Part shown: positions 14,952 through 20,644 of the stretch, piece by piece
Layout of the letters: every line of letters starts with the position of its first letter
How positions within the stretch are numbered: position 1 is the first letter of the stretch
DNA from: a virus
DNA length: 31,900 bases
Reading direction: 5' to 3' (one strand)
Virus record (IMG/VR): IMGVR_UViG_3300042390_000128
Coordinates: 1 to 31,900 of that record
Program-made: the position numbers and the translations under genes
The notes under the pieces: generated by a model
Databases searched by the model: none
Told to the model about the DNA's origin: nothing
What the model saw: the letters and a program-made list of their open reading frames with translations, nothing else

Positions 14952-15283
14952 ACCTCGGACCACTCATTGCGGCTCTAATCACCGTGGAGACCGGCGGTTG
15001 CCGGAACCCTGATCTAGCCGTTGGAGACGCTGGACTGGCAATCGGTGCGCTCCAGATCCACCGAGCGGTTGTCGTGGACGCAAACCGGATCGCTGGCACC
15101 AGCTACACTCACGCACAAATGACAAACCGAGTTGCGGCTCGTCGAGTTTGCGAGATCTATCTCAGCCGGTACGCTGCCGGTAAGACTAACGAGGAAGCCG
15201 CGCGGATTTGGAACGGTGGACCTACTGGTCACCGGAAGTCAGCGACTGTCAGTTACTGGAACAAAGTCAAAAAGCATCTATGA
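14948..15283 (+). CDS. Lysozyme/transglycosylase-like endolysin candidate
   Basis: A 111-residue protein with the layout of a compact SLT-type lysozyme: catalytic Glu14 in ALITVETGG, a GDAGLAIGALQIH segment (about residues 27-38) that matches the G-x-x-QI active-site strand, and a C-terminal helix block ending EEAARIWNGGPTGHRKSATV-SYW. That NGGP-x-G-x-x-K-x-T-x-x-YW ending is typical of small muramidase-like enzymes in phages. There is no signal peptide, so a holin would be needed for export. I choose GTG 14948, which overlaps the previous stop; an upstream ATG at 14930 is inside the previous gene. It lies 13 kb from the holin-like genes, unusual for an endolysin. Confidence 0.65.
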   Translation: MNLGPLIAALITVETGGCRNPDLAVGDAGLAIGALQIHRAVVVDANRIAGTSYTHAQMTNRVAARRVCEIYLSRYAAGKTNEEAARIWNGGPTGHRKSATVSYWNKVKKHL

Positions 15284-15414
15284 AGAAAACCATCCTAATA
15301 TCAGAAGACACTCACAAGAAACTCAAAGAGTACTGCAAGAAGGAAGGAATTAAAAGCCAGCACCTAACCGATAAGATTATTAGGGAGTGGCTAGATAAGG
15401 AGATGGCACTATGA
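15280..15414 (+). CDS. Ribbon-helix-helix-like small protein
   Basis: A 44-residue protein, MKKTILISEDTHKKLKEYCK then EGIKSQHLTDKIIREWLDKE. A short strand (KTILIS) followed by two helices is the ribbon-helix-helix plan of Arc/MetJ and CopG-type repressors, in which paired strands contact DNA. It starts on ATG sharing bases with the stop of the lysozyme-like gene and overlaps the next gene by four bases. It is probably a phage transcription regulator; its target is unknown, though the palindromic promoter elements at 10.9 and 14.2 kb are natural candidates. Confidence 0.6.
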   Translation: MKKTILISEDTHKKLKEYCKKEGIKSQHLTDKIIREWLDKEMAL

Positions 15415-15566
15415 GCGACAGAATACAGAGCATTATTAAAGGAGGTACTGGAGTGTACAGCATCAGCAAGAAAGAGGCTGGAGAAATTCACAAAGCGGCT
15501 AAGAAGGTTAAAAACTATGCGGTGAGTTATTGGACAAGAAACAGGAAGAATAAGGAGGTTAAATGA
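15411..15566 (+). CDS. Small basic hypothetical protein
   Basis: A 51-residue, Lys-rich protein (SISKKEAGEIHKAAKKVKNY, then WTRNRKNKEVK). It is probably helical and nucleic-acid binding by charge, but has no recognised motif. It begins with an ATGA overlap and its 3' end carries AAGGAGG, which serves as the ribosome site of the following gene, so its C-terminal NKEVK is dictated partly by that site. Confidence 0.5.
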   Translation: MSDRIQSIIKGGTGVYSISKKEAGEIHKAAKKVKNYAVSYWTRNRKNKEVK

Positions 15567-15757
15567 GCAAAACCAAAAACGAAGAATATCGACTCACCTT
15601 CAAAGGGATTCTGTCCCTCTATCTACCCGATGCAGTTATGAACGAAGTCTTTAGCGCAATCGAGCTATCATGCCGTCGCAACGGCTGGGGTATCGCAATC
15701 AACGAGGAAAACCGACTGGACTTTGTTCAGATGCAACAAGTGAAGGAATCGAAATGA
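15563..15757 (+). CDS. Small hypothetical protein
   Basis: A 64-residue protein with a strand (EEYRLTFKGILSLYLP), a helix (DAVMNEVFSAIELSCRRN) and a second strand (WGIAINEENRLDFV). The compact alpha-beta layout is probably a folded domain, but I recognise no family. AAGGAGG lies nine bases upstream of the ATG. It ends VKESK, overlapping the next gene by four bases. Confidence 0.55.
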   Translation: MSKTKNEEYRLTFKGILSLYLPDAVMNEVFSAIELSCRRNGWGIAINEENRLDFVQMQQVKESK

Positions 15758-16041
15758 GCGATCATATTCCTGACCCCACGAAAATGATCAGCGATACACC
15801 GAGGACGGATGCTGCTGAGTATGAATCGCAAGACGAGCCAGTGGCAAAACTTGGTTCTGTAGATGTAGACCTCGCTCGACAACTCGAACGCGAACTCAAC
15901 GTAGCCAATGAGCGCATCAAGCGGCTGGAGCGTGAGATCGAACTCTTCCGTGAGCACGTTGACTACGGAGATGTGTGTCTAGTAGAAGCTATTCTTAAAG
16001 GAGAAGAGATAGGAAGAAAAGAAAAGGAGGCCAAGCCGTGA
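15754..16041 (+). CDS. Array protein, SDTPRTD/coiled-coil type
   Basis: A 95-residue protein carrying SDTPRTDAA (about residues 14-22), then VDLARQLERELNVANERIKR as a coiled-coil helix, and ending RKEKEAKP. SDTPRTDA followed by an E-R-E-L-N helix is a pattern I associate with phage and prophage small proteins of unknown role. A second copy is at 17867 and a degenerate one at 23096. It starts with ATG overlapping the previous stop and ends in the AAGGAGGCCAAGCCGTGA junction repeat. An in-frame upstream ORF from 15670 lies within the previous gene and is a shadow. Confidence 0.6.
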   Translation: MSDHIPDPTKMISDTPRTDAAEYESQDEPVAKLGSVDVDLARQLERELNVANERIKRLEREIELFREHVDYGDVCLVEAILKGEEIGRKEKEAKP

Positions 16042-16328
16042 GCGACACAAACAACATGAGCAACGCAACACTTATCAAATGGAACGACGCAAAACCAAAC
16101 GCTGAGTTTCTGAGGATCCGCTCAGACGGATCGTTTGAAATCCAGAAAGGCGCACCAACTCTGTTTGTGCTGGGTGAATTGGTTCACGCATTCCTGAAGC
16201 AGCAGGACCGCATCCGTCGGCTGGAGGAGGCGGGAGATAAGATGGAGGCATGGCTGCGCGATGAGCGGTTGGATGCAGTGCAGCACACTGTTTCAAAATG
16301 GAACAAAGCCAAGGAGGACAAACCGTGA
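16038..16328 (+). CDS. Array protein, AGD-M-W/coiled-coil type
   Basis: A 96-residue protein starting on GTG. Residues about 60-96, DRIRRLEEAGDKMEAWLRDE then VQHTVSKWNKAKE, match three other array proteins (16519, 17329, 17574): a basic coiled-coil end, A/T-G-[DN]-x-[ML], an aromatic residue and a final W-x-x-AK. The N-terminal half (FLRIRSDGSFEIQKGAPTLF) is probably a small beta domain. Ribosome site AAGGAGG lies in the previous gene's last codons. Function unknown. Confidence 0.6.
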   Translation: MSDTNNMSNATLIKWNDAKPNAEFLRIRSDGSFEIQKGAPTLFVLGELVHAFLKQQDRIRRLEEAGDKMEAWLRDERLDAVQHTVSKWNKAKEDKP

Positions 16329-16522
16329 GCATCACAATCAAATCGTGGATCATGCCAGCACTCATCACCGTAATCCTGCTGTGCATTATGTTCAGGCCAT
16401 ACCGTTCCAGCGGGCAGTATGACTTTGGACAGATCTTTCGGCTGTTTTGGCTGATACCGATCGGAGCCGTTTGGATGGTTTACATGGGTGTACTTCTAGT
16501 CATCAAGGAGGCCAAGCCGTGA
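16325..16522 (+). CDS. Array membrane protein, two spans
   Basis: A 65-residue protein with two predicted membrane spans: IMPALITVILLCIMF (about residues 9-23) and FWLIPIGAVWMVYMGVLLVI (about 41-60), separated by a polar loop (RPYRSSGQYDFGQ). It ends IKEAKP, the shared array terminus. I start at GTG 16325, which overlaps the previous stop and follows AAGGAGG. The function is unknown; its array neighbours are mostly soluble coiled-coil proteins. Confidence 0.55.
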   Translation: MSITIKSWIMPALITVILLCIMFRPYRSSGQYDFGQIFRLFWLIPIGAVWMVYMGVLLVIKEAKP

Positions 16523-16758
16523 CAAATCAAAACAGCAAAAGCCTTTTCGATCAATTGGTCGAAGCTCAAAAGCGAATCATTGAGCTGGAAAACGAAGTGA
16601 ACATGAAGCACACGCATCATGTTGTTGTAAAACTTAAGAACGAACTGAACCAAGCAAACGACAGAATCAAAACGCTCACGGCAGCAGGAGACATCATGGA
16701 GCCGTACGCTACTGAACAATCCGCTAAACTGTGGGCAAAAGCAAAGGAGACGAAATGA
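16519..16758 (+). CDS. Array protein, coiled-coil AGD-M type
   Basis: A 79-residue protein, mostly coiled coil (SLFDQLVEAQKRIIELENEV, then LKNELNQANDRIKTLTAAGD-IMEPY), followed by W-AKAKETK. The C-terminal block repeats that of 16038 and 17329. GTG start overlapping the previous stop (CCGTGA); preceded by an exact junction repeat at 16505-16522. No enzymatic motif. Confidence 0.55.
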   Translation: MTNQNSKSLFDQLVEAQKRIIELENEVNMKHTHHVVVKLKNELNQANDRIKTLTAAGDIMEPYATEQSAKLWAKAKETK

Positions 16759-17150
16759 CAAAACAAGAAGTGCTGAACGCTGCAAACGTGATGATTGCAT
16801 ACGCAAACGGAAAGAAGGTCGGAACTCGACCTACAAGATCAATGGAACCGTTGTTGGAAATTCTGTACGTCCCAACATGGAATTGGGAACAGAAGGAATA
16901 CTTCGTGATTCCTGACGATTGTTCCAAAGAACTGGAAAACGATGATCAATCCAAAGCGCACAAACTTACAGAAGAAGAACAACGAATCCTTTTCCTAGCG
17001 GAGTCTCCCGATTGCAACCATCCACGCGAACTCCGCGCAATCGCCTTTCAGGTGCGAAAACTGGAGGATCGGATCAAGCAACTCGAATCCGAGAACGATG
17101 CACTCCGCGCTGATCTGTTGCTGTGGGAGGAGAAGGAGGCCAAGCCGTGA
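16755..17150 (+). CDS. Array protein, RELRAIA coiled-coil type (long)
   Basis: A 131-residue protein. Its last third, RELRAIAFQVRKLEDRIKQL, then ESENDALRADLLLW, is repeated almost intact in the shorter gene at 18435. The first two thirds (VLNAANVMIAYANGKKVGTR and MEPLLEILYVPTWNWEQKEY) form a different domain, so the C-terminal coiled-coil module appears to have been joined to a new head. It ends EKEAKP, and the junction repeat (17133-17150) provides the next ribosome site. Confidence 0.6.
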   Translation: MTKQEVLNAANVMIAYANGKKVGTRPTRSMEPLLEILYVPTWNWEQKEYFVIPDDCSKELENDDQSKAHKLTEEEQRILFLAESPDCNHPRELRAIAFQVRKLEDRIKQLESENDALRADLLLWEEKEAKP

Positions 17151-17332
17151 GCCAAGTTTTACAATCAGCCTACTACGGATTGTCAGCCGGTTGTTTAATG
17201 TTTTTAGCCATGATTTGCGGTCAGCATCTTGGCAAGAGCCGTATGCGCGAAGAAGCGGTAAGGAAAGGCCACGCTGAGTGGGTGGTCGATTGCGCTGGTA
17301 AAAATCAATTCAAATGGAAGGAGTGCAAATGA
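17147..17332 (+). CDS. Array protein, single membrane span
   Basis: A 61-residue protein with one hydrophobic segment (YYGLSAGCLMFLAMICGQHL, about residues 9-28), then a basic helix and the block EEAVRKGHAEWVVDCAGKNQ-FKWKE. A membrane anchor followed by an A-x-[KE]-x-G-x-AEWVVD segment is a type I have seen in small phage inner-membrane proteins of unknown role. GTG start overlaps the previous stop. Its own last codons carry GGAAGGAG for the next gene. Confidence 0.55.
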   Translation: MSQVLQSAYYGLSAGCLMFLAMICGQHLGKSRMREEAVRKGHAEWVVDCAGKNQFKWKECK

Positions 17333-17577
17333 GCGACTACACAATACCAACGTCGAATACGGTGACTACAATCGACCCACAGGCCACAAAGATCCGCGAG
17401 CTTCAATCCGATGTGAACGAGCTGAAGGAGCTGGTCGAATACCTGCAAGACCGGATCAAGCTGATGAATAGTACTGGTGACGAGCTGCTTGAGTGGCTGA
17501 AGGACGGTACCATTTCCGACTCAAACTATCGGTTGCTGGCCAACGCATGGCAGCGAGCAAAGGAGAACAAGCAATGA
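17329..17577 (+). CDS. Array protein, coiled-coil AGD-W type
   Basis: An 82-residue protein with a coiled coil (TKIRELQSDVNELKELVEYL, about residues 21-40) leading into QDRIKLMNSTGDELLEWLKD and then LLANAWQRAKENKQ, the module shared with 16038 and 16519. I choose ATG 17329; the ATG at 17314 contains the ribosome site GGAAGGAG itself and so is unlikely to be used. Confidence 0.55.
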   Translation: MSDYTIPTSNTVTTIDPQATKIRELQSDVNELKELVEYLQDRIKLMNSTGDELLEWLKDGTISDSNYRLLANAWQRAKENKQ

Positions 17578-17870
17578 ACCCCGAACACGAAGCGCACGAA
17601 CGCTTGTGCAAATCCATCGGAGCAATGGCGAAAGAGAACGAAGATCTTAAGCAGCACGTCACCCAACTCGAAAACCGTCTCCGCGCTCTGTGGGACAAGC
17701 TCGAAGGGGAGAGGAAGTTCTACGATCAGCGCATCCGAGAACTCGAAATAGCTGGCAACGCAATGTACGCATTCATCAACCCTCCATCTCCGAGCATGAG
17801 GACCATCCGAATGGACAACCTGTTGCAAGGATGGGACGACGCTAAGATTGGGAAGGAGGTGAAGCCGTGA
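17574..17870 (+). CDS. Array protein, long coiled coil
   Basis: A 98-residue, largely coiled-coil protein (AMAKENEDLKQHVTQLENRL, then LWDKLEGERKFYDQRIRELE). It continues into IAGNAMYAFINPPSPSMRTI and LLQGWDDAK, a diverged copy of the AGD-M-W-AK module. It ends KEVKP on AAGGAGGTGAAGCCGTGA, a close variant of the junction repeat. The ATG follows AAAGGAGAACAAGC within the previous gene. Confidence 0.55.
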   Translation: MNPEHEAHERLCKSIGAMAKENEDLKQHVTQLENRLRALWDKLEGERKFYDQRIRELEIAGNAMYAFINPPSPSMRTIRMDNLLQGWDDAKIGKEVKP

Positions 17871-18232
17871 GCGATACACCGAGGACTGATCAGATGGAGC
17901 AGCACGCATACTGGTTCGACGACGACATGACTCCAGTGTGCGAGTCGAGGTTTGTCCGCCAACTTGAACGCGAACTCAACGCAGCCAACGCACAGGTTGA
18001 TCGTCTGACCGCAAAAGTCGCGCAACTCTACGAAGGAGCAGAGGAAGCGAAGCAGCGCATCAAGCGGTTGGAGGAGGCTGTTGAGGCATACCGAACAGCA
18101 TACACGCCAGACGGTCATGTCGCCCCGCACGACTGCTTTGCGACAGGTCCAAAGACCGGCAATCCAATTGAGGATCTTGTCGCGTGTCCCGGTTGTTGGG
18201 CAGAGCGGAAAGCCAAGGAGGCCAAGCTGTGA
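17867..18232 (+). CDS. Array protein, SDTPRTD/coiled-coil type, paralog
   Basis: A 121-residue paralog of the gene at 15754: it begins SDTPRTDQMEQHAYW, has the helix FVRQLERELNAANAQVDRL, and a second helix EAKQRIKRLEEAVEAY. The C-terminus (DCFATGPKTGNPIEDLVACP-GCWAERK) adds a possible metal-binding pair with C-x-x-C in ACPGCW. It ends KAKEAKL on a one-base variant of the junction repeat (18215-18232), followed by the GTG of the next gene. Confidence 0.58.
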   Translation: MSDTPRTDQMEQHAYWFDDDMTPVCESRFVRQLERELNAANAQVDRLTAKVAQLYEGAEEAKQRIKRLEEAVEAYRTAYTPDGHVAPHDCFATGPKTGNPIEDLVACPGCWAERKAKEAKL

Positions 18233-18438
18233 TTGCGGACTTTGAACCGGGAGAACAGTCGTCCCACTGCGACATCATCTGTCCGCATTGCGGATGGAAC
18301 CGACAAGCAGAACCTTGCGATGGAGACGCATCAGAAGATCCGTCAGAGCATGAGTGCGACGAGTGCGGGAAACCATTCATTCTCTACGCATCCATCAGTA
18401 TCACCTACCACACCAAAGCCAAGGAGGCCAAGCCGTGA
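18229..18438 (+). CDS. Array zinc-ribbon-like protein
   Basis: A 69-residue protein with two Cys pairs, C-x-x-C in IICPHCGWN and C-x-x-C in HECDECGKPF, spaced as in a zinc ribbon. Between them is an acidic linker, EPCDGDASEDPSEHE. The second half of the ribbon reads like the KPF-x-x-x-x knuckle of zinc ribbons. GTG start overlapping the previous stop; ends KAKEAKP on an exact copy of the junction repeat (18421-18438). Small zinc ribbons often bind nucleic acid or the transcription machinery; the partner is unknown. Confidence 0.58.
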   Translation: MIADFEPGEQSSHCDIICPHCGWNRQAEPCDGDASEDPSEHECDECGKPFILYASISITYHTKAKEAKP

Positions 18439-18611
18439 GCATTGAAGATCGAATCCTAGATTTTGTTAGTCAGGTTGGCTGGTTTGGTGGACGAGAACTC
18501 CGCGCAATCGCCCTCGATGTCCGCAAGCTGGAGGATCGGGTGAAGCAACTGGAGGAGGAGAACGACGCAATGCGAGCGGATCTGCTGCTGTGGAGGGATG
18601 CAAAACCGTGA
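18435..18611 (+). CDS. Array protein, RELRAIA coiled-coil type (short)
   Basis: A 58-residue paralog of the last third of the 16755 protein: GRELRAIALDVRKLEDRVKQ, then LEEENDAMRADLLLW, differing at only a few positions. Only about 15 different residues precede the module, so this is almost a bare coiled-coil unit. It ends RDAKP with a degenerate junction (GCAAAACCGTGA) that lacks the AAGGAGG core. Confidence 0.58.
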   Translation: MSIEDRILDFVSQVGWFGGRELRAIALDVRKLEDRVKQLEEENDAMRADLLLWRDAKP

Positions 18612-18850
18612 GCTTGCTTGAAAAATTAGGCCTATCAAAGCAATCAATGGAGAGAATGCTTGGTGCTGTCGCTCCATTAAAAAAGACTAAAATTAAACGC
18701 TATCGGAGATATGAGGTTGTTCCAGCGGATATCCGCAAAGCCATTCTTGGAGAGCATTTAACCTACACTTGCCGCGAGTTAGCTAAGAAATACGGTGTTT
18801 CAGCATCAACCATATGGGACATAAGAGACAGTAAATCTAAAGCCGAATGA
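18608..18850 (+). CDS. Mini helix-turn-helix protein 1
   Basis: An 80-residue protein starting on GTG. Its C-terminal half holds a helix-turn-helix: TCRELAKKYGVSASTIWDIR (about residues 54-73), with the AKKYGVS turn typical of the family. The N-terminal half is basic (KKTKIKRYRRYE). It is the first of three consecutive genes that end with the pattern [AK]-x-Y-x-VS-x-x-x-[IV]-[WH]-x-[IV]-R. It probably binds DNA as a regulator. Overlaps the next gene by four bases (ATGA). Confidence 0.62.
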   Translation: MSLLEKLGLSKQSMERMLGAVAPLKKTKIKRYRRYEVVPADIRKAILGEHLTYTCRELAKKYGVSASTIWDIRDSKSKAE

Positions 18851-19020
18851 CAATAAGATCGGAATCATACATACCAAAGCGCGGACACATACCACAAGCA
18901 GTAGTGTTAGAAGTATTACAAGACCTTCAGAACAACAGAACATACAGACAAATAAAAGAAGACTACGCAGTCAGCATAGGTTGGATACATAAAATCAGAC
19001 ACAATAAGACCAGAAAATGA
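18847..19020 (+). CDS. Mini helix-turn-helix protein 2
   Basis: A 57-residue protein, basic throughout. Residues about 30-52, RTYRQIKEDYAVSIGWIHKI, form the HTH, with Y-A-V-S turning into a recognition helix that ends IHKIRHNKTRK. It is shorter than the flanking HTH proteins and has lost most of an N-terminal domain. The gene is noticeably A-rich relative to its neighbours. It overlaps both neighbours by four bases, so all three mini HTH genes are probably one translational unit. Confidence 0.58.
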   Translation: MTIRSESYIPKRGHIPQAVVLEVLQDLQNNRTYRQIKEDYAVSIGWIHKIRHNKTRK

Positions 19021-19289
19021 ACATACTCAACGAAATCAAAAGCGGAATCTCCAGATTGCTCGGAGTCCACAAGAAGGTGGAGACCAAAGAAGTCTTGAGA
19101 ACACTTAAGCCCAAACGCAGCCCTAAGCGTGGAAGGGGACGACCAAAGGGACTCAAGATACCGCAGCAGATTGTCGATGCGGTGCGACAAGCCGATAAGA
19201 GCATGACCAACAAACAGTTAGCTGCTAAGTATCGTGTTTCTTACTTTTGGGTTTGGAGTGTTCGTAGCAATAAGTTGCGCTTGAATTAA
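19017..19289 (+). CDS. Mini helix-turn-helix protein 3, AT-hook-like
   Basis: A 90-residue protein with a central basic stretch, KPKRSPKRGRGRPKGLK, containing GRGRPKG, which resembles an AT-hook for minor-groove binding. The C-terminal HTH is MTNKQLAAKYRVSYFWVWSV (about residues 63-82). It is the third tandem HTH gene. The N-terminal helix (MNILNEIKSGISRLLGVHKK) differs from the others. Last gene of the array; 56 bases of non-coding sequence follow before the metallophosphoesterase. Confidence 0.6.
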   Translation: MNILNEIKSGISRLLGVHKKVETKEVLRTLKPKRSPKRGRGRPKGLKIPQQIVDAVRQADKSMTNKQLAAKYRVSYFWVWSVRSNKLRLN

Positions 19290-19345
19290 CCTAATCAACG
19301 CGAGTGTGTCTTGATTTTGCTCTTCTTTTATGATTATTGCCCATT

Positions 19346-20095
19346 GTGAACATCACTCAGCACCACCGTCGAGTTATGGCGATTGGTTGCAGTCATGGGA
19401 GTCGAGCCAATCCAGATGCACTCGCTGCGGTGCTTTTGTTCCGCGAGAAATTCAAACCAGACGAGATAATCCATTTAGGGGACGCATTCGATCTTGCCTC
19501 ATTGCGATCTGGCTCACTCCAAAACCCCAACGACTCGGATCAAGCGGACGATTATCTTGATGATATCCAAGAGGGAGTAAAGTTCCTCAATGAGTTACGC
19601 CCAACGGTGTTCACTTTAGGAAATCACGATGAGCGAGCTAAGAAGTATCTCAATCACCATAACGCTGTTGTAAAAGGATTTGCGGAGGCTGTATGGGAAC
19701 GAATGGTTCAGCCTATCAACAAACACTGCCATACCTTTATTGAACACAATGATTGTCTTCAAAGATCATTCTATAAATTGGGCGGTTTTAGTTGGGGACA
19801 TGGAGTGCTCTATGGGGAAAACTTCATTCGTGATTCAGCCGAGACATTTGGTAACTGTGTTGTGGCTCATGCTCATCGAGCCGGTCAAGCGACTGGTCGC
19901 AACCAGTCAAATCCAATTGGCTTTTGTGTCGGAACTTTGGCGGATATTCCGTCAATGGATTACGCAGGAAAACGACGATCCACATTAGCATGGTCTCACG
20001 GGATCGTATTCGGAGAATACACAGATAACTCAGCGCAACTATACCTGCACCAATGGCCTCAGAACGAACAGAATTGGCATCTGCCGAGCTTTTAA
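19346..20095 (+). CDS. Calcineurin-like metallophosphoesterase
   Basis: A 249-residue protein with most of the metallophosphoesterase motifs: HLGDAFDLAS (GD-x-x-D, about residues 43-52), TLGNHDERAK (GNHD, about 90-99), SWGHGVLYG and VVAHAHRAG late in the chain. The first motif, normally G-D-x-H-G, reads IGCSHG here, so the usual metal-binding Asp is Cys. Phage members of this superfamily can be phosphatases, phosphodiesterases or DNA nucleases. No Shine-Dalgarno site is visible. GTG 19346 is my choice; TTG 19337 and ATG 19376 are alternatives. It overlaps the next gene by 43 bases in another frame. Confidence 0.75.
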   Translation: MNITQHHRRVMAIGCSHGSRANPDALAAVLLFREKFKPDEIIHLGDAFDLASLRSGSLQNPNDSDQADDYLDDIQEGVKFLNELRPTVFTLGNHDERAKKYLNHHNAVVKGFAEAVWERMVQPINKHCHTFIEHNDCLQRSFYKLGGFSWGHGVLYGENFIRDSAETFGNCVVAHAHRAGQATGRNQSNPIGFCVGTLADIPSMDYAGKRRSTLAWSHGIVFGEYTDNSAQLYLHQWPQNEQNWHLPSF

Positions 20096-20331
20096 AGCGG
20101 CTGAGGTCAGCAATCCAACATCAAGCAGAGAGCGTCCCAGAGGGATGGTTGACCGCTAACCAATGGTCTGATCTTTGGAAGCTGTCTCCTAACGCTGCTG
20201 GGCTTGTGCTCAACAAGTCAGTGAAACTTGGATTGATGGAAACCAAAAAGTTTCGTATCGACACCAAAACTCGCGGCAACTACCCAACACCACACTACAA
20301 GCCAGTAAATGAAATACCTGTCAAAGACTAA
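20053..20331 (+). CDS. Winged-helix-like small protein
   Basis: A 92-residue protein: GWLTANQWSDLWKLSPNAAG, then LVLNKSVKLGLMETKKFRID, followed by the basic tail TKTRGNYPTPHYKP. Helix, helix, then a strand-rich wing is consistent with a small winged-helix DNA-binding domain of the kind found in phage replication and regulation genes. It overlaps the metallophosphoesterase by 43 bases and the next gene by 23 bases, so its start is certain only if ATG 20053 is used; no better start is seen. Confidence 0.55.
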   Translation: MASERTELASAELLKRLRSAIQHQAESVPEGWLTANQWSDLWKLSPNAAGLVLNKSVKLGLMETKKFRIDTKTRGNYPTPHYKPVNEIPVKD

Positions 20332-20491
20332 GCCAACCGTTAAGGTTGAGTTTGTAGCCGAAGCTCAACTAAGGATCGGTGAGACCAAGAGGCTCTGCGT
20401 GATTTACCAACGAGGGGACATCTTCTACGTCAGACCGAAGGCTGAGTTTTTTGATAAGTTTGATCTCGACAAGTCTGTGATCCCGAGTTAG
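20309..20491 (+). CDS. Small beta-rich hypothetical protein
   Basis: A 60-residue protein made of predicted strands (PTVKVEFVAEAQLRIGETKR, then LCVIYQRGDIFYVRPKAEFF), probably a small barrel. It overlaps the upstream gene by 23 bases. No family recognised and no catalytic residues. Its place just before the replication genes hints at an early function only. Confidence 0.5.
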   Translation: MKYLSKTKPTVKVEFVAEAQLRIGETKRLCVIYQRGDIFYVRPKAEFFDKFDLDKSVIPS

Positions 20492-20644
20492 AGATCAGAG
20501 GTCAGCGCGAGCCGTGAGAAGCAAGCGATGACATTCAAAAATGAAGCCATGTTCAACCAATTTCTCCCCACTCTTTCTGTGTACGTCCCGTCGCTTCAGC
20601 GGGAGTTCTCACCACAGACTGAGTGGGGTTTTCTGTCTTGAAAC
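20492..20644 (+). other. Gap before the replication initiator
   Basis: These 153 bases contain a possible 37-residue ORF (20528-20641, MTFKNEAMFNQFLPTLSVYV then PSLQREFSPQTEWGFLS) without a good ribosome site. They also hold two weak stem-loops: TCCCG / CGGGA around 20588-20606, and CCAC-AGACTGA-GTGG at 20612-20626 followed by GGTTTT, which could be a weak terminator. I cannot decide between a tiny gene and a regulatory leader. Confidence 0.3.

Larger units (their letters stand above)
16024..18438 (+). repeat. Dispersed stop/RBS/start junction repeat
   Basis: The 18-base unit AAGGAGGCCAAGCCGTGA occurs exactly at 16024-16041, 16505-16522, 17133-17150 and 18421-18438, and with one change at 18215-18232 (CTGTGA). 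Looser versions are at 16311 (AAGGAGGACAAACCGTGA) and 17853 (AAGGAGGTGAAGCCGTGA). In each case it supplies the last codons of one gene (KEAKP or similar), the Shine-Dalgarno site, the TGA stop and the overlapping GTG start of the next gene. The genes joined by it are otherwise different (membrane, coiled-coil, zinc-ribbon). Confidence 0.85.

Noticed and set aside
15411-18611. The junction repeats as a CRISPR array
   Set aside because: The repeats are separated by full-length genes of variable size, are not palindromic and have an evident translational role.
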